This document shows, piece by piece, positions 1 through 10,599 of a stretch of 64,000 nt of DNA (positions are counted from its first letter, which is position 1; every line of letters begins with the position of its first letter). The stretch covers positions 111,949,127 to 112,013,126 of the forward strand of contig CM060958.1 of NCBI GenBank assembly GCA_030765055.1, written 5' to 3'. The notes under the pieces are model-generated. The model ran no database searches and had not been told where the DNA came from. It saw only the letters and a program-made list of their open reading frames with translations. Source of the stretch: Mantis religiosa. Lineage: Eukaryota; Arthropoda; Insecta; Mantodea; Mantidae. The translations under genes and the position numbers were made by a program.

Positions 1-303
1 TGTCTACAGTAGCTTTTGCTTCCAAGGACCGCATTATGTTTATCTCGTGCTCGGGGAGACGGCGTCAGAACAATGGCTGTCTGTCAGTTGTACCGTAAGC
101 TCGCATTCTTCCGCAACATCACCCACTTCCCACCGCGATGAAAGAAACAAAAGTACAAAGTTGATGAAAATACTGCGAGGACGATAAAGGTTATCTGGCC
201 ACTTTGATGTCTGTCCAAATGTTAGACTTATACAACAATAACCAGGTTGTTACAATACCGTACATAAATTGGATCATTATATAAACACCAATGTGCGTTC
301 GAC
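1..303. other. No recognisable feature
   Basis: AT-rich sequence. I see no coding trace, repeat boundary or RNA-like fold. Confidence 0.4.
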
Positions 304-560
304 AACTCGCGAGTTCAATCCCCGATACCGTCCACACTCACATGGTTTATTTGTGGCTTTCCCTTGTCACTAGATGAATGCTGGTGTGGATCCTCTACAC
401 CACAGATTTCTTTCCTTTTCTTTCCCTTCTCGACTTTCAGGTTTGGTTGTCAGCGGGGTAATTCCAGCGAATGCGGACAGATGGTGCAGATCATACGCTA
501 AGCAAACCTCTTTCCTTGGCCCTCTTGAAGTCGCTAGCCCTACGATGGCTAGTAGAGGCT
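304..560 (+). mobile_element. Degenerate tRNA-derived SINE-like repeat (family D style)
   Basis: A pol III B-box-like stretch (GAGTTCAATCCCC from 311) is followed by a body whose end, CCTTGGCCCTCTTGAAG near 517, resembles CCTTGGCCCTCTTAAGG near 34451 in a clearer copy. The A-box half of the head is not recognisable and no target duplication was found. Assignment rests on these two short matches. Confidence 0.35.
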
Positions 561-639
561 TTGCATATATCACCTAGAATTGTAACAAGAACGATGTTCT
601 GTTAGAGATAAGTTTGAATAAACAATTTACATCATTCGC

Positions 640-642
<3 letters not shown>

Positions 643-695
<53 letters not shown>
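643..695. repeat. (TG)n microsatellite
   Basis: About 26 uninterrupted TG units. The His/Thr-rich peptide readable across it on the minus strand is a by-product of the repeat, not a gene. Confidence 0.97.
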
Positions 696-697
<2 letters not shown>

Positions 698-744
698 TTT
701 GACACCGAAATTAAGGGATTTAGTAAGTAAACAATAGTAATGTA

Positions 745-1424
745 CGAGGGCCGTTCAGAAAGTAACCTCCGATCGGTCACAGTGCGGGTAGTGGGGGGAG
801 TAGCGACGCCATCTGTGCATTCACGCACTCAGAAGGTCAGTCGGCATCAAGCCGTGGTCGAGTGAACGTCGTATCTGCGCTAGTTTAGTGTTTGTGGCCG
901 TTTGAGATGTGTGCTGCAATACAAAACCCCGCCAAATGTGAAGTGTGTGCTGTTATAAGGTTTTTTACAGCCAAAGGATATTCTGCAGCAGCTATTCATC
1001 GTGAGCTTCCGGTATCGTTTTTTTGCACGATGACGCCCGTCCTCACTCTGCTCGCAGAACAACAGCCCTTCTTGAGTCCTTCAAGTGGGACGTTGTCAAC
1101 CATCCACCTTACTGCCCAGATCTGGCGCCAAGCGATTATCACCTCTTCATGCATATGAAGACATGGCTCTGGTCCCAGCGGTTTGATGGCGACGAAGAGC
1201 TCAAAGATGCGGTCACAGGCTGGCTCCAGGCACAAGCGGGTGATTTTTATGCAGAAGGAATTTCAAAGCTTGTGAACAGATACGATAAGTGCCTCAATCG
1301 TTATGGAGACTATGTAGAAAAATAGTGCAAAGATGTAGTTGTAAGATGTATATATTAAAATATTTTTATTTAACTTGGTGAATTTTTTGCAATCAACCGG
1401 AGGTTACTTTCTGAACGGCCCTCG
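745..1424 (+). mobile_element. Internally deleted mariner transposon with intact ends
   Basis: The two ends are perfect 27-bp inverted repeats (CGAGGGCCGTTCAGAAAG at 745, its complement ending at 1424), and both sides carry the TA target duplication (743-744, 1425-1426). The element is only 680 bp, about half the 1.3 kb usual for mariner. Inside are the transposase start and the transposase end joined by a deletion near 1008-1022. It cannot make its own transposase, but its intact ends could be used by one supplied in trans. The perfect ends suggest a relatively young insertion. Confidence 0.93.
907..1325 (+). pseudogene. Mariner transposase, central part deleted
   Basis: The N-terminal part starts at ATG 907 and reads into the helix-turn-helix region (VIRFFTAKGYSAAAIHREL). 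After a deletion near 1008-1022 the reading frame shifts, and the C-terminal catalytic part follows with HDDARPH and HPPYCPDLAPSDYHLF, ending GDYVEK at the TAG 1323-1325. These carry the second and third catalytic aspartates of the mariner D,D34D triad. The first aspartate lies in the missing segment, so no active enzyme is possible. Mariner transposases are normally about 340-350 residues; less than half is left. Confidence 0.9.
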
Positions 1425-1426
1425 TA

Positions 1427-2620
1427 TTTCAAAGAAATTCTGTATCTTTGTTACAAAACGTGCAGGCAGGTGCACTGAGTTGAATGGGAGTTGAGCTGAA
1501 TCGTGAAACAAAAGACACGAGAGAAACAGAATTCTAAGGGATAGCACTTGACTTTGTTTGAAAAGGGTATTCTTCGGATTCTTAATAAGGGCATGAGCGA
1601 GACTAATAATCACAATGGACAAAATAGTTACAAAGGAATTTTGGTTGAATAAAGGGCTTCGAGAAAGTGAAAGTTACGCACACACACGTACAGCTGTGTA
1701 TAGTGTGAGGACAGACGGTTCACGGCTAGCGGCCGAGTAAGAAGTTTCTCTGTCTTGGTTGAAGACAGATTAGAACTAGAGGGAAGATTTGTCGGTTCAT
1801 ACGTAACGAATTAAGTATTATCGAGTAATAAGCATTCCCTACTTCAGTGAATCTAAACAGTGATATATTTGTAACCCTTCGTCGGCAAATTAGAGTTTGA
1901 TGTTCTGAGGAAAAAAAAAAATCGCGCGGGCTGCACTGTTCATCTCATTCACTGTTATATTCACTTTTTGCATTTTCTTCCCAATCACTGCTTAGTTCCT
2001 CAGGTTTTAAAGAAACTATGATTCTACCTATTTGTTGATCGATTGTGAGGTAATGTCCGAGGTAATTATTTTCTGGTAATTTTGAAAATCTAAACAGCAT
2101 TAAAATACACGCGTTTGGTGTGGATTTTGCTCTGTCGTGTGCAGGAAGAGAGCAGTGGGAGTCACGTGATTCTTGGATGGCGAGAAAAAGAGAAGGCTCT
2201 ACTCGCGCATGCACACAGAGACTGCATTTTGTTTGTGGTCTGCCTGTAATTATATGATCATTGTTCTTTTGTCTACGCTTGCTTTTATGTCTTCACTTCG
2301 AATTGGAAGGGAATGATAAACATTCTTCTGTCCATCTTTTCTTTGTACTATCTCCACCTCTCTTTTCTTGGGGTATTAGAACTTGGGGTAGTACATTCCA
2401 CTCCTGTCTTCCCTTAATTGTAAATTTTACTACATCCATTATGCTACACTCGTACCTTATTATTTCATTTCTTACTTTATTTAGTTTTGTTTTCCCTAGT
2501 ATTGTTCTTAGGTTATTCATTTTTGTTTTTCTCATTAGCTGTTTAGTTTTGCTGGTTTTTTATCCATTGGTCTAACCAATGTTTTATGTTTTTATTTTAA
2601 TTTTTGTGTTAAAATATTTA
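1427..2620. other. AT-rich spacer, no gene seen
   Basis: No coding similarity or repeat boundaries recognised. It has a short poly-A near 1909-1920. Short open frames here look like chance. Confidence 0.4.
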
Positions 2621-3402
2621 AGGAGCATGGTATCAAAGTTGGATAACTTATTTTTTTCATTTCAGAGATGTTTGGTGATTCTTATGTTATTTTTATGCTG
2701 AATTCAATTATGGAACTATTCTGCTTAAAAACCCGGACAGATCTAGTTTAAAATTGCATTTATTTATCCATGTTAGAATCAAAATATGGACAACACTACT
2801 ATAGTTTAGTTTCATTGTAAGACAATCCCTCCAGTAGCCAATAAGAAGCTGGCATTCGTCCTATCTGTTCCCAACATGCATCACAAATCCAATATGACTG
2901 ATTGTTTATAGTAGCCTGTAATGTGTGAATTGTAAGTATTATATGCGCGCGATATGATGAGCGATCGGGCTCCAAGTCCTCATTCGGTAAGTTTCATTTA
3001 ACTCTGTAAACATAGATAAATACTTTCAAATTTGAAATGCGCTATACACTGGCATCTATTGGATAATAAGCTAAGCTTTATCATGTCCGCCATATTTCGT
3101 TTTGATCAATTTCGAGGTTAATTACCTAACCAGTTTACAACAATCGTATATTAAAGTTAGAATTTTAGTTCGTCCTTGGCAACATATACATGTTATGAGA
3201 CACGTTAAAATGTATAAATACATTATATACATAAAGTCAAATTAATTACATACGATATAAAAAGTAAGCAGCTTTTCTATGGTTTCATGTGGTGTTTACA
3301 TAGACTAATTTACTACAAGAAATGTCACAATACGAATGTTACAGGTTTGTGAATGTACTATGCTCCCAGTGCTCATTTACATGGTTATAGTTCTAAAAAT
3401 AA

Positions 3403-3612
3403 TTAACCGTATAAAAAACAGTGTGCATACAAAAATTTCTTAACCTTATTCTTAAAGTGTTTTAATGATGCAGCTTGTTTAAATGAATTTGGAAGTTTAT
3501 TATATAACATTATCCCTTTGTAGTTATAGCTTTCTTCATAAAGGCTCGTTTGGTGGGCTCGAATTGCCAGTTTATCCTTGTTACGATTGTGGTGGTAATG
3601 TATATCAGCATT
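3403..3612 (-). pseudogene. C-terminal tail of a non-LTR retrotransposon ORF2
   Basis: Minus-strand reading gives LYNKLPNSFKQAASLKHFKN followed by KVKKFLYAHC and a stop at 3403-3405, preceded by RAHQTSLYEESYNYKG. This matches the end of many LINE reverse transcriptase proteins, which show a tract of the form H-x-x-N-x-R-x-K, then LYN-LP and FK-LK-FL. The rest of the LINE is absent, as expected for a 5'-truncated insertion. It lies inside the inverted-repeat-bounded segment, so it is probably nested. Confidence 0.6.
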
Positions 3613-3685
3613 TACTTGAAAATGATTTATATTTGTATGAACGTTTGTGGATGTTATGGCTCTCTAAAGCGGACACATTATTATT

Positions 3686-3800
3686 CGTCTACCTCCGTGT
3701 AACTGTGATCTGAATGCAATTGAGCTGGCGTGGGCAAAACTAAGGAATGTTTTCAGAGGATGCAACGTTATTTGTGATATCTTTGCTTATCTTACACGCT
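3686..3800 (+). pseudogene. Fragment of a DDE-type transposase C-terminus
   Basis: The reading RLPPCNCDLNAIELAWAKLR resembles the motif around the last catalytic residue of IS630/Tc1-type DDE transposases (LPPY-C-x-x-NPIE-x-x-W). Here the glutamate in AIEL is kept. Only about 35 residues can be read before the similarity fades. The link to the gene starting at 3941 is unknown. Confidence 0.45.
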
Positions 3801-3940
3801 ATTTTGCTGAACTGTGTTTTTCAAGTTTGACCACACTGCAGAAACAAAAGAGCGCTAGCACTCGCATCCTCCCCTCTGCCCGCACCACACCGTAAGCCCA
3901 GTGCTCTTCTTAACTTGCGCGTACTGTAAATTTTTGTTTA

Positions 3941-4760
3941 TTGGACCCAATAATGTTTAATATTGGCAAGAAAATGGAAGTTCAAGTGAAAGAAGATGCT
4001 GCAAAAGAAGTAACGAGGCGAAAAATTGACAAGACAAATTGGAAACTTGTGAAAGAAGTTAAAGTGATCCGACTGGTCGCAGATGGCGGCGCAGGCCTAA
4101 ACAAAAATGTGAATATATTAACCATGTGCTCTTTTTGGTTGTTAAAACATATCCCTAGGAATATAGAGTCCTTAGAATTAATTTTCCATGTTACCGGGGA
4201 CTCCTATATTCCACTGGACAGCTTTCGGTTTACTTGGAAAAGAATTCCGAAAGAAAATCACCATAATCGATGTGTCGGAACACCATGAAATCTTCTTTAA
4301 GCATGGACGAGTGAAGATTCTGGGAAAAGATTGGACAGCACTTGACTGGAGACAAGAAGGTAAGATGGTTGTCAAGCCAATCCGGTCTTCACTTTCCGCT
4401 TTCCAGATGAGAGCGCTTCATACCCAAATCCTCCAAGTACCAGAGAAATGTGCTGGTATCTGGTGAGCTGGCACACAATATTAATATTGGCAAGCAAATG
4501 TCGATAACAAGGAACTCCAAGACACTGCAACTGTAGGCCTGTAGGCTGTAGTGCTAACACAAAGATAATTGCAATTGTTCAGAAATTCCTAGCAAAGCAC
4601 TTTGGGAAAACCTGGCAAGATATAGACGATTTAAGATAGCACTGCAACGTTATAGAGCAAGGTGAAGACCAAGGTGGTTTGTCGCTAGAAAAATTTTAAA
4701 TCAAGAACAAAGTGAAGAGGCTGGTAGTAGTGACAACAGTGGTAATTGTGAATGTGCTGA
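3941..4760 (+). pseudogene. Broken gene of the repetitive GGQNKN-type arthropod family
   Basis: The first frame, from about 3941, gives LVADGGAGLNKNVNILTM then LELIFHVTGDSYIPLDSF. A frameshift near 4190 moves to a second frame with EFRKKITIIDVSEHHEIF, KHGRVKILGKDWTALDWR and KMVVKP. Later residues (KHFGKTWQDIDDL near 4600) fit the family's end. I recall this arrangement, a G-G-Q-N-K-N motif followed by an F-P-V-x-G-H-S segment, from multicopy uncharacterised proteins of insects that are probably transposon encoded. No function is assigned. At least one frameshift and several stops make it non-functional. Confidence 0.6.
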
Positions 4761-4782
4761 GTTGGAGAGTGAGGATTTTTAC

Positions 4783-4785
<3 letters not shown>

Positions 4786-4816
<31 letters not shown>
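4786..4816. repeat. Poly-T tract
   Basis: A run of 31 T. It directly precedes the segment shared with 23110-24280. Confidence 0.95.
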
Positions 4817-4821
<5 letters not shown>

Positions 4822-4879
4822 GTAAGACCAAATATAAATATGTCAGTTAACTTCAGAGGCAAACAAGTTCATACTTTAA

Positions 4880-6040
4880 GGTGGGAAGGTACTGCATTTG
4901 AGGTTAAAATTCACGTTTTTGTTCTTACATTTTATTAGAATATCCTCCCTCTTTATTTCAAATATATAGTTAAAAGTTCATTGGAGCAATATTTTATACC
5001 TAATTTGCTTCTTATATTAGTGCGTGTTAAGTTTTTGCCACGCTCATTTTCGTAATAGTTCAGAAAATCGATAATAACTTCTGGAATACTGAACAGATAT
5101 TTCTGAACTAAGCCTTATTTTGTTAGGGATCTTCTAAGCTTTCTGCTGGTACCACTGTAACTCCAATGATGCTAGTTTTTCTTTTGTCTTTGGCTGTATA
5201 TGTGAACAGTTATTTATTCTGAATAATATTTTCTACTAGCTATTGGTGAATATATGATATAGGTAAGACTAAAGCATTTGGAAACAGAAAGTTTACAGGC
5301 AATGACTTTACTAAAAAAAGGAACAGTAAATGTGGAAAATATAGATACAATAGATAATGAAACCACGTGTAATATTGAGGTTAATAGGCCCAGTTCAACA
5401 ATACATGTGCTAATCATGATAGTAGCCTTATACAGAAATTGATGAGCTGCGAGTCCTGAAAGCAGATAAAATGGTTGAAGAACTGGCCAAGAAGGCAAGA
5501 AAAATGAAGAGGAACTTGAAAAGAACAAGTGAGAATACAGAGGGTCAAGACCATGCAGCAGGAATGTTCTGACTCACGTGAGAATTCAGTAATCAATATA
5601 TAAACTTTAAATGTTTTTCCCAGTTTCACATTTTTTCAGGTTCCGGTACATCTTTTTAAAAAACTACTCAACCAAAAAATATGAATCTTGTGTGTGTATT
5701 AACCAGACTCATAAGACTAATAATAAGAAGGAATTTCTATCAGAGATTCATAATACTTGTTTAAAAAAATAAAATTAGCAGAAATGTCAGTGCCCTTTTT
5801 TACAGAAACCAAAAAGTTATAACAAATTACCAGTACAAAATTTTAAAATAATAATAATATGTATTATTAAAGATATAGGTTTAAGGAACATGCCAGAAAA
5901 TTTTCATGTACATATAAATAATAATTTATTAGTAATGTGCACCCATAGTTCATGGAAATAGCGCTGTGGAGATGGGCAGTACTTTTTCCCCTTAAGAAAT
6001 ATTTTTATTTTGTACGAATTATTCTATCCATTTTTGCCAG
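4880..6040 (+). repeat. Repeat copy F1, inverted partner at 23110-24280
   Basis: About 1.1 kb can be aligned by eye with the complement of 23110-24280, with shared tracts such as CTTTCTGCTGGTACCACTGT (5137) and GAGAATACAGAGGGTCA (5531). A short coding trace at 5433-5571 is conserved between copies: EIDELRVLKADKMVEELAKK, then KARKMKRNLKRTSENTEGQD, then AAGMF and a stop. The lysine-rich helical tail suggests a protein C-terminus. No homologue is recognised. Confidence 0.7.
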
Positions 6041-6442
6041 TACATTAGGCATTGTAATATTTCATTCAATGCATCAGTTTATAAAGCCCTGAAGAATTTC
6101 ATAAGTGCAAATAAAATATGTATATAATTACTAATGATATCATGATCATAATTTGTTCTCAAAGGTGGACAGTTCCAATTCAAAAATGACTTCCTTTGTA
6201 TTCAAAAAGGACAATTTCATAATTTGTCTTCAAAAGCGACTAACTCCACTATTTAAACTATAATCCTGGCTTGAATATTCATTTAAATATATAAATTAAC
6301 AAACAGAACTGTTCATAAGGCCTATAAGAATGACGTAAAAAATGTTCAGCATCATACTGAGAATAGCGTTGTGGCTATAGTGTTTTGCCTCTCCTGTAAA
6401 ACAAGCAAACGTGGAGATATCCAACTTTGATACTAAGCTCCT

Positions 6443-8874
6443 CATTTGTTTATCTCAGATTATGTCACATAGAAATGCAGATAATTAAACAAACATCATA
6501 GTCTTTTACTTCCTCAAGATACATTGCCACAGCACACAATTTATGACAGTATAAGGAACAAAAGAAGTGCTTTAACGTTGCCATGAGAGATTAACTGCAC
6601 TCTGCAGTATATCATCAAAATGATTAAAGCATTTTAACTGAAACGTTTACATAAATATAAACATTCACAACTATAAGTGGAGAAGAGTATTCTCTGACAT
6701 AATAACGTCAGTGTGAGGTGTTATGGTCGCCGGAAACTTCTGTCCATACAGACTTAACTGTTACTCCCGCCAGCTATTTCCATTTTTGTGGCGCAATGAC
6801 AAAGGAGACTGAGCTCCGGGCATTATCCACTAGTACTTTAATCTCTTCTTTAGAGAGGAAATCCCCATAGCGTTCATCCCTGGATTTTGCTGGCAAAAAC
6901 GCTCCTTTGTCTTCAACACCATTCTCTGCAGTGCATGTAGCGAACAATGATAGGTTTACGCATCATCATCACCGACAGAAGCGCTTCTTCCAACTCTTTT
7001 TTTTTTCTGGCTCAAAACCTGTTTTTATAAAATGAAAACAGTGTGCATCATCGCTTTAAAAGCTGCTAGTAATTTTCTGAAGAACCCTTACGGGCGTGAA
7101 ATCCTCAGATTACTATTATTCATTACTTTTATGTTATCTAGCTTTACTGCACTGCAGTAAAAATTAGAAACCCGTCGCAAAAGTAAAGAAACTGTAAGAA
7201 AAAGTAAATAGCGTGTTAAATTTCAGCTGCTTGAGTGCGAACTTCAAAAAGTTATAAAGGATTTCAATTTGGTTCACTCAGCCAATTATGGCTATGACTA
7301 GGGTTGCCATAATAGGGTTGCCACGTTAATGCTGTTTTTCTGTTTTATTTTTATTTTAAACTTTGGGTGCGCTCATGTATAAAACTGCTGGAGCTAAAAG
7401 TCTATTTTTCTGGAATTAAAGCAACACTCAAACTGTTTTTAACGGTACTTGTAGAAAGTTATGTGAAAATTTGAATTAAAAAATAAATCTTGAATATTTT
7501 TAGAAGGAAGTTGAAGACATTTATTTAAAAATTACTTATCCTTTATTATGAATACAAAGTGAGATCTGTTATCTTTAATGAATTGTGAAAGTATTTTAAA
7601 ATAACAAATAAAAGTTTCAAATTGCTGTGTTCAGTAGGTCTTGAGCTAAGCGCACCGGAAAACTCTCATTTTATCATTGGTGATATAGGTTGTTATGGCT
7701 CCACTTATATTTTTGCACTCATTAATGAACCTCAACTTACCTTGAAATTCCCATAAATAACTATTGTATACTATTTCAAAGAAGGTAAAATAAACCTTAA
7801 CAGTTTGTGTACTATCAAACTAGGTAGACGCCGTAAATTTCTTTTGAAATGGAGCTATAAATGCTCTTAATGTTTATAAATTTTAAGAACACGTGTAGAT
7901 AAAGGGCTTTTCTTCATGGATTTTCCTTGTTACTTAGACGAAAGCTGGAGTGGTTACTTTCATACTAAGCTTTACTTTCCATCATTTTCCTTTATAAGTT
8001 TTGCATATCATTTTCAGATCTGCATTCAGACTTGAGGCATACGGTTGTGTGGACACATAGCCCGCATGTTTGTCATGCACTATAAAATATATTTATTTAA
8101 CTCCCAATGTGCTAGATGTATTCCTCCCTTGTCTGCTTTATATAAAGAAAATACACGAATAGAAGCACAATTTTACATGAGGCTTTATAAGTATAATGGA
8201 AGAGAACAGTAAGTTTACTAGAGCCTTCACTTATAGAAATGTCTTCTTTGTACGACGCTTTGTTGATAACTTTGCTACAGAGAGTAAGAGAGCAGAAGAC
8301 GTTCTTGAAAGCGGCTGTCAGGACAGATAAAGGTTTGATCGACTCCCGAGTAATGAAAGAGCAATACAAAGATTCCCTCGTCAGTTAGAGAGAGAAGCGA
8401 AGTTCTGATACAAAGAGATTTGGTTCTTTATTTCTCTAATAAAAGATTTCAACACCTGCTTCTATCACAGATTGTATATTTACCTTATCGCAAGGAATGG
8501 AGAAAAATGGTGAGCATATTGTATACCAGTAGATGAAATAAACACAGAAACTCAATGAAAGGCACTTCAAGGATCTGGTTTCTTACCAAAGCAACAGATA
8601 AAAGTAAATAGGAAAGAGAAAGGACTTCACTGATAAAAAAGACAACAGAGGCCAGCTTTGGAAATAATCAATGGAAGTATGGTACAACCATGGTTGGTAT
8701 CTCCAACTTAATATATCTGCAAACATTTGATAGTTAACAACTGATAGTGTGCAACAAAAATAACTTTGAACGATAAATTGCACTGATATGCATGACTGTG
8801 GTTTCCTCCAAAATATGTGTACTTTACTACATATAATGTGCTGAATGCCATTTTTTATAATTAGCTGTTACCGT
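6443..8874. other. AT-rich spacer, no gene seen
   Basis: No convincing coding region. GGGTTGCCATAATAGGGTTGCCA at 7303-7325 is a small direct duplication. 7893-8060 weakly resembles the body of a degenerate SINE but has no tRNA-like head. Confidence 0.35.
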
Positions 8875-9197
8875 ATTTTATCGCATAAGCCTCCCCTCAT
8901 GTATTTCCCTCCCCTATGAATTTTCATCACTAAAAATTATTTACTTATTAAATATCGCATAATTACCTCTCCTGGTTCGTTCATATTGGAGTCGCCTTCA
9001 AATGACTTGATAATGGACAACAATCGACGCAGTGGTGTTGTCATGGACAACAATGCACAGAGTGTTTGCCACAAAAATATGAGTATTGCCATTGCCACAG
9101 CGTATTGTCGCGACTGGCGGCGACGCGGAAAAAGTGTTCGGTGCGGAGAGATAAGGGACAGATATCTGACTGGAAGTTTCGATTTCTTGTTTGTTAC

Positions 9198-9212
9198 AGA
9201 ATATTCCAGAAA
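9198..9212 (+). promoter_or_regulatory. Canonical three-unit heat-shock element
   Basis: AGAATATTCCAGAAA fits nGAAn-nTTCn-nGAAn exactly. It lies upstream of a TATA-like box in the LTR-like unit. The SINE inserted just after it has duplicated most of the site as its target duplication (9200-9214 and 9465-9479). Confidence 0.7.
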
Positions 9213-9214
9213 TG

Positions 9215-9464
9215 AAATGAAATGTGTAGTGCTTAACGCCTGCTTTTACTACTTTCAGCACCGCAGGCGATGACACTGGTGATACATGAGATGAAGATGG
9301 AGCACCGGTGGAATGAGATGGCGGGGGAAACCGGAGATCCCGGAGAAAACCCACCCCAGTGCCGTGTTGTCCATCACAAATCTCACTTTGCGGTTTCCTG
9401 GGATCGAACCCGGGCCGCCTTGGTGAGAGTCAAGCGGTGTAACCACTGAGCCACGGCGCGGCCC
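9215..9464 (-). mobile_element. SINE family B, full length, with 15-bp target duplication
   Basis: On the minus strand the head has a pol III A box (GTGGCTCAGTGGTTACACC) and B box (GGTTCGATCCC). The body contains the family tracts AAAGTGAGATTTG, TCATCTCATGTATCA and AGCACTACACATTTC. It is flanked by AATATTCCAGAAATG on both sides (9200-9214, 9465-9479), a perfect 15-bp duplication typical of LINE-driven insertion. Confidence 0.92.
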
Positions 9465-9849
9465 AATATTCCAGAAATGTCTAGTAATATGAGTAGCAGT
9501 ATTTAAGGAAGCCGCGACTGGCCAAGAGTCAGTCGTAACGAGAGTTGTAAACACAGTCGAAATGGAACTTGATAATCGTGCAGCAGTGTTTTGAAAGTGA
9601 ACGCTTTTGTTTGGTGGTGTGGCAGACGAACTGGTAGATTGTAATTGTGTATATGACGTAATTCTGCAACTACAAGGGTTGACCAAAGCGTATTTCTACG
9701 GAAATAAAGAACAATTTGAATATCTGCAGATTGAACTTTTAACTCTACAAACCCCAAAAGCAATAGTATCGTAAAATTGAGATATGAAGTTGCAGACATG
9801 TTTCTAAGTCAGTTTGTTACAAGTGGTCATAATGTCGAAATAGTCAAAC

Positions 9850-10179
9850 TACACGGCAACATTTAAATCAAATTTATTATCTTACGCCAATGCAAACGGA
9901 GTGAAAGCTGCAGGAGGACATTTCTCCGCTGATCCTAATTCAATATAATAATGGATAAAAGACAAACGAAAGACTAAAAGATAAACCCAAGGCTGCAAGG
10001 ACAAGCTCCAAAATCTTTCCGAGGGCCTAAAACAGGAAAATATCCTAAAATTGATGGCGGTGGGATCTCATCAGCTGACTTTAGAAGGCAAGATAAGGAA
10101 GCCATCAGTACCGACGATGTGCGAGTGGATAATCCGTGCATAGGAGCAAATTAGTGTCGATATTGTTAAGAAGATAAAA

Positions 10180-10218
<39 letters not shown>

Positions 10219-10363
10219 AAGAAAAAAAAAGAAAAAGAAAAACTTAAATTTCTTGTGCTCTGAGGACATGCTGTGGAATAGTGAAAATGAAGATGATGTG
10301 TTATTTGAGCCAGATATAAATGAAAATAATGATGATAGTGACGAAAGTGAGACCGCAGAATAG
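9850..10363 (+). pseudogene. pogo/Tigger-like transposase, internally deleted and broken
   Basis: From 9850 the frame gives YTATFKSNLLSYANANGVKA then AGGHFSADPNSI, the CENP-B/pogo N-terminal DNA-binding helix-turn-helix. After stops and a large loss, ISVDIVKK near 10150 matches the C-terminal segment (ISVEII-KSFKK) of Tigger proteins. After a poly-A tract, an acidic tail MLWNSENEDDVLFEPDINEN ends at TAG 10361-10363. The DDD catalytic core between these parts is missing. 8875-8960, with repeated TATCGCATAA, may be the 5' end of the same element, split off by the LTR insertion. Confidence 0.65.
10180..10243. repeat. Poly-A / A-rich tract inside the pogo-like gene
   Basis: About 37 A followed by GAAA-type repeats. 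It separates two conserved parts of the transposase reading frame. Confidence 0.95.
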
Positions 10364-10599
10364 TCAGAGAAAGGAAACAATGAAACAATACAGTGTAGGC
10401 CCAATGAAACCAGTTCATTCACAAATTACTGTATATCTATATAATTTTTACACAACACTACATGGTTTCCCTTCCTTTCTGAATTTCTAGAAGCACACTC
10501 ACATAATTTCCTCCCCCGTGTTTTCAAGAAACTTTTTCGAGAAAAAGAAGAGGGGAATTGCACGATAAAATACGTAATATCTATCCAGTTCTGCATATA

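Larger units (their letters stand above)
2621..6442 (+). mobile_element. Candidate 3.8-kb DNA transposon bounded by 25-bp inverted repeats
   Basis: AGGAGCATGGTATCAAAG at 2621 and the complement of AGGAGCTTAGTATCAAAG ending at 6442 form an inverted repeat matching at 23 of 25 positions. Between them lies a broken gene of a repetitive arthropod protein family (3941-4760), a segment repeated in inverted form at 23110-24280, and older insertions (a LINE tail and a DDE fragment). No clear target duplication flanks the repeats, so the limits are inferred from the inverted repeat alone. A chance or nested origin is still possible. Confidence 0.5.
9130..9770 (+). mobile_element. Solo LTR-like unit with heat-shock element (copy 1)
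   Basis: Matches 17006-17535 in several blocks: TTTTGAAAGTGAACGCTTTTG at 9580-9600 versus TTTGAAAGTGAATCCTTTTG, and GAAATAAAGAACAATTTGAAT near 9700 versus GAAATAAAGAGCAGTTTGAAT. In order it has a heat-shock element (9198-9212), a TATA-like TATTTAAGG (9499) and an AATAAA signal (about 9704), which is the order expected in an LTR. No retroviral-type internal region flanks it. The left boundary is uncertain. A SINE interrupts it at 9215-9464. Confidence 0.6.

Noticed and set aside
574..828. Thr/His-repeat protein on the minus strand
   Set aside because: Direct translation of the (TG)n microsatellite.
5214..5629. Hydrophobic minus-strand proteins over 5.2-5.6 kb (and the equivalent frame at 23602-24024)
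   Set aside because: They are antisense to the conserved lysine-rich coding trace of repeats F1 and F2, which explains their Phe/Leu/Ser content.
9255..9686. 143-residue minus-strand open frame
   Set aside because: Spans SINE B and part of the LTR-like unit; no motif.
10071..10422. Phe-rich, membrane-like proteins on the minus strand
   Set aside because: Translation of the complement of a poly-A tract in a pogo-like relic. There is no other support.
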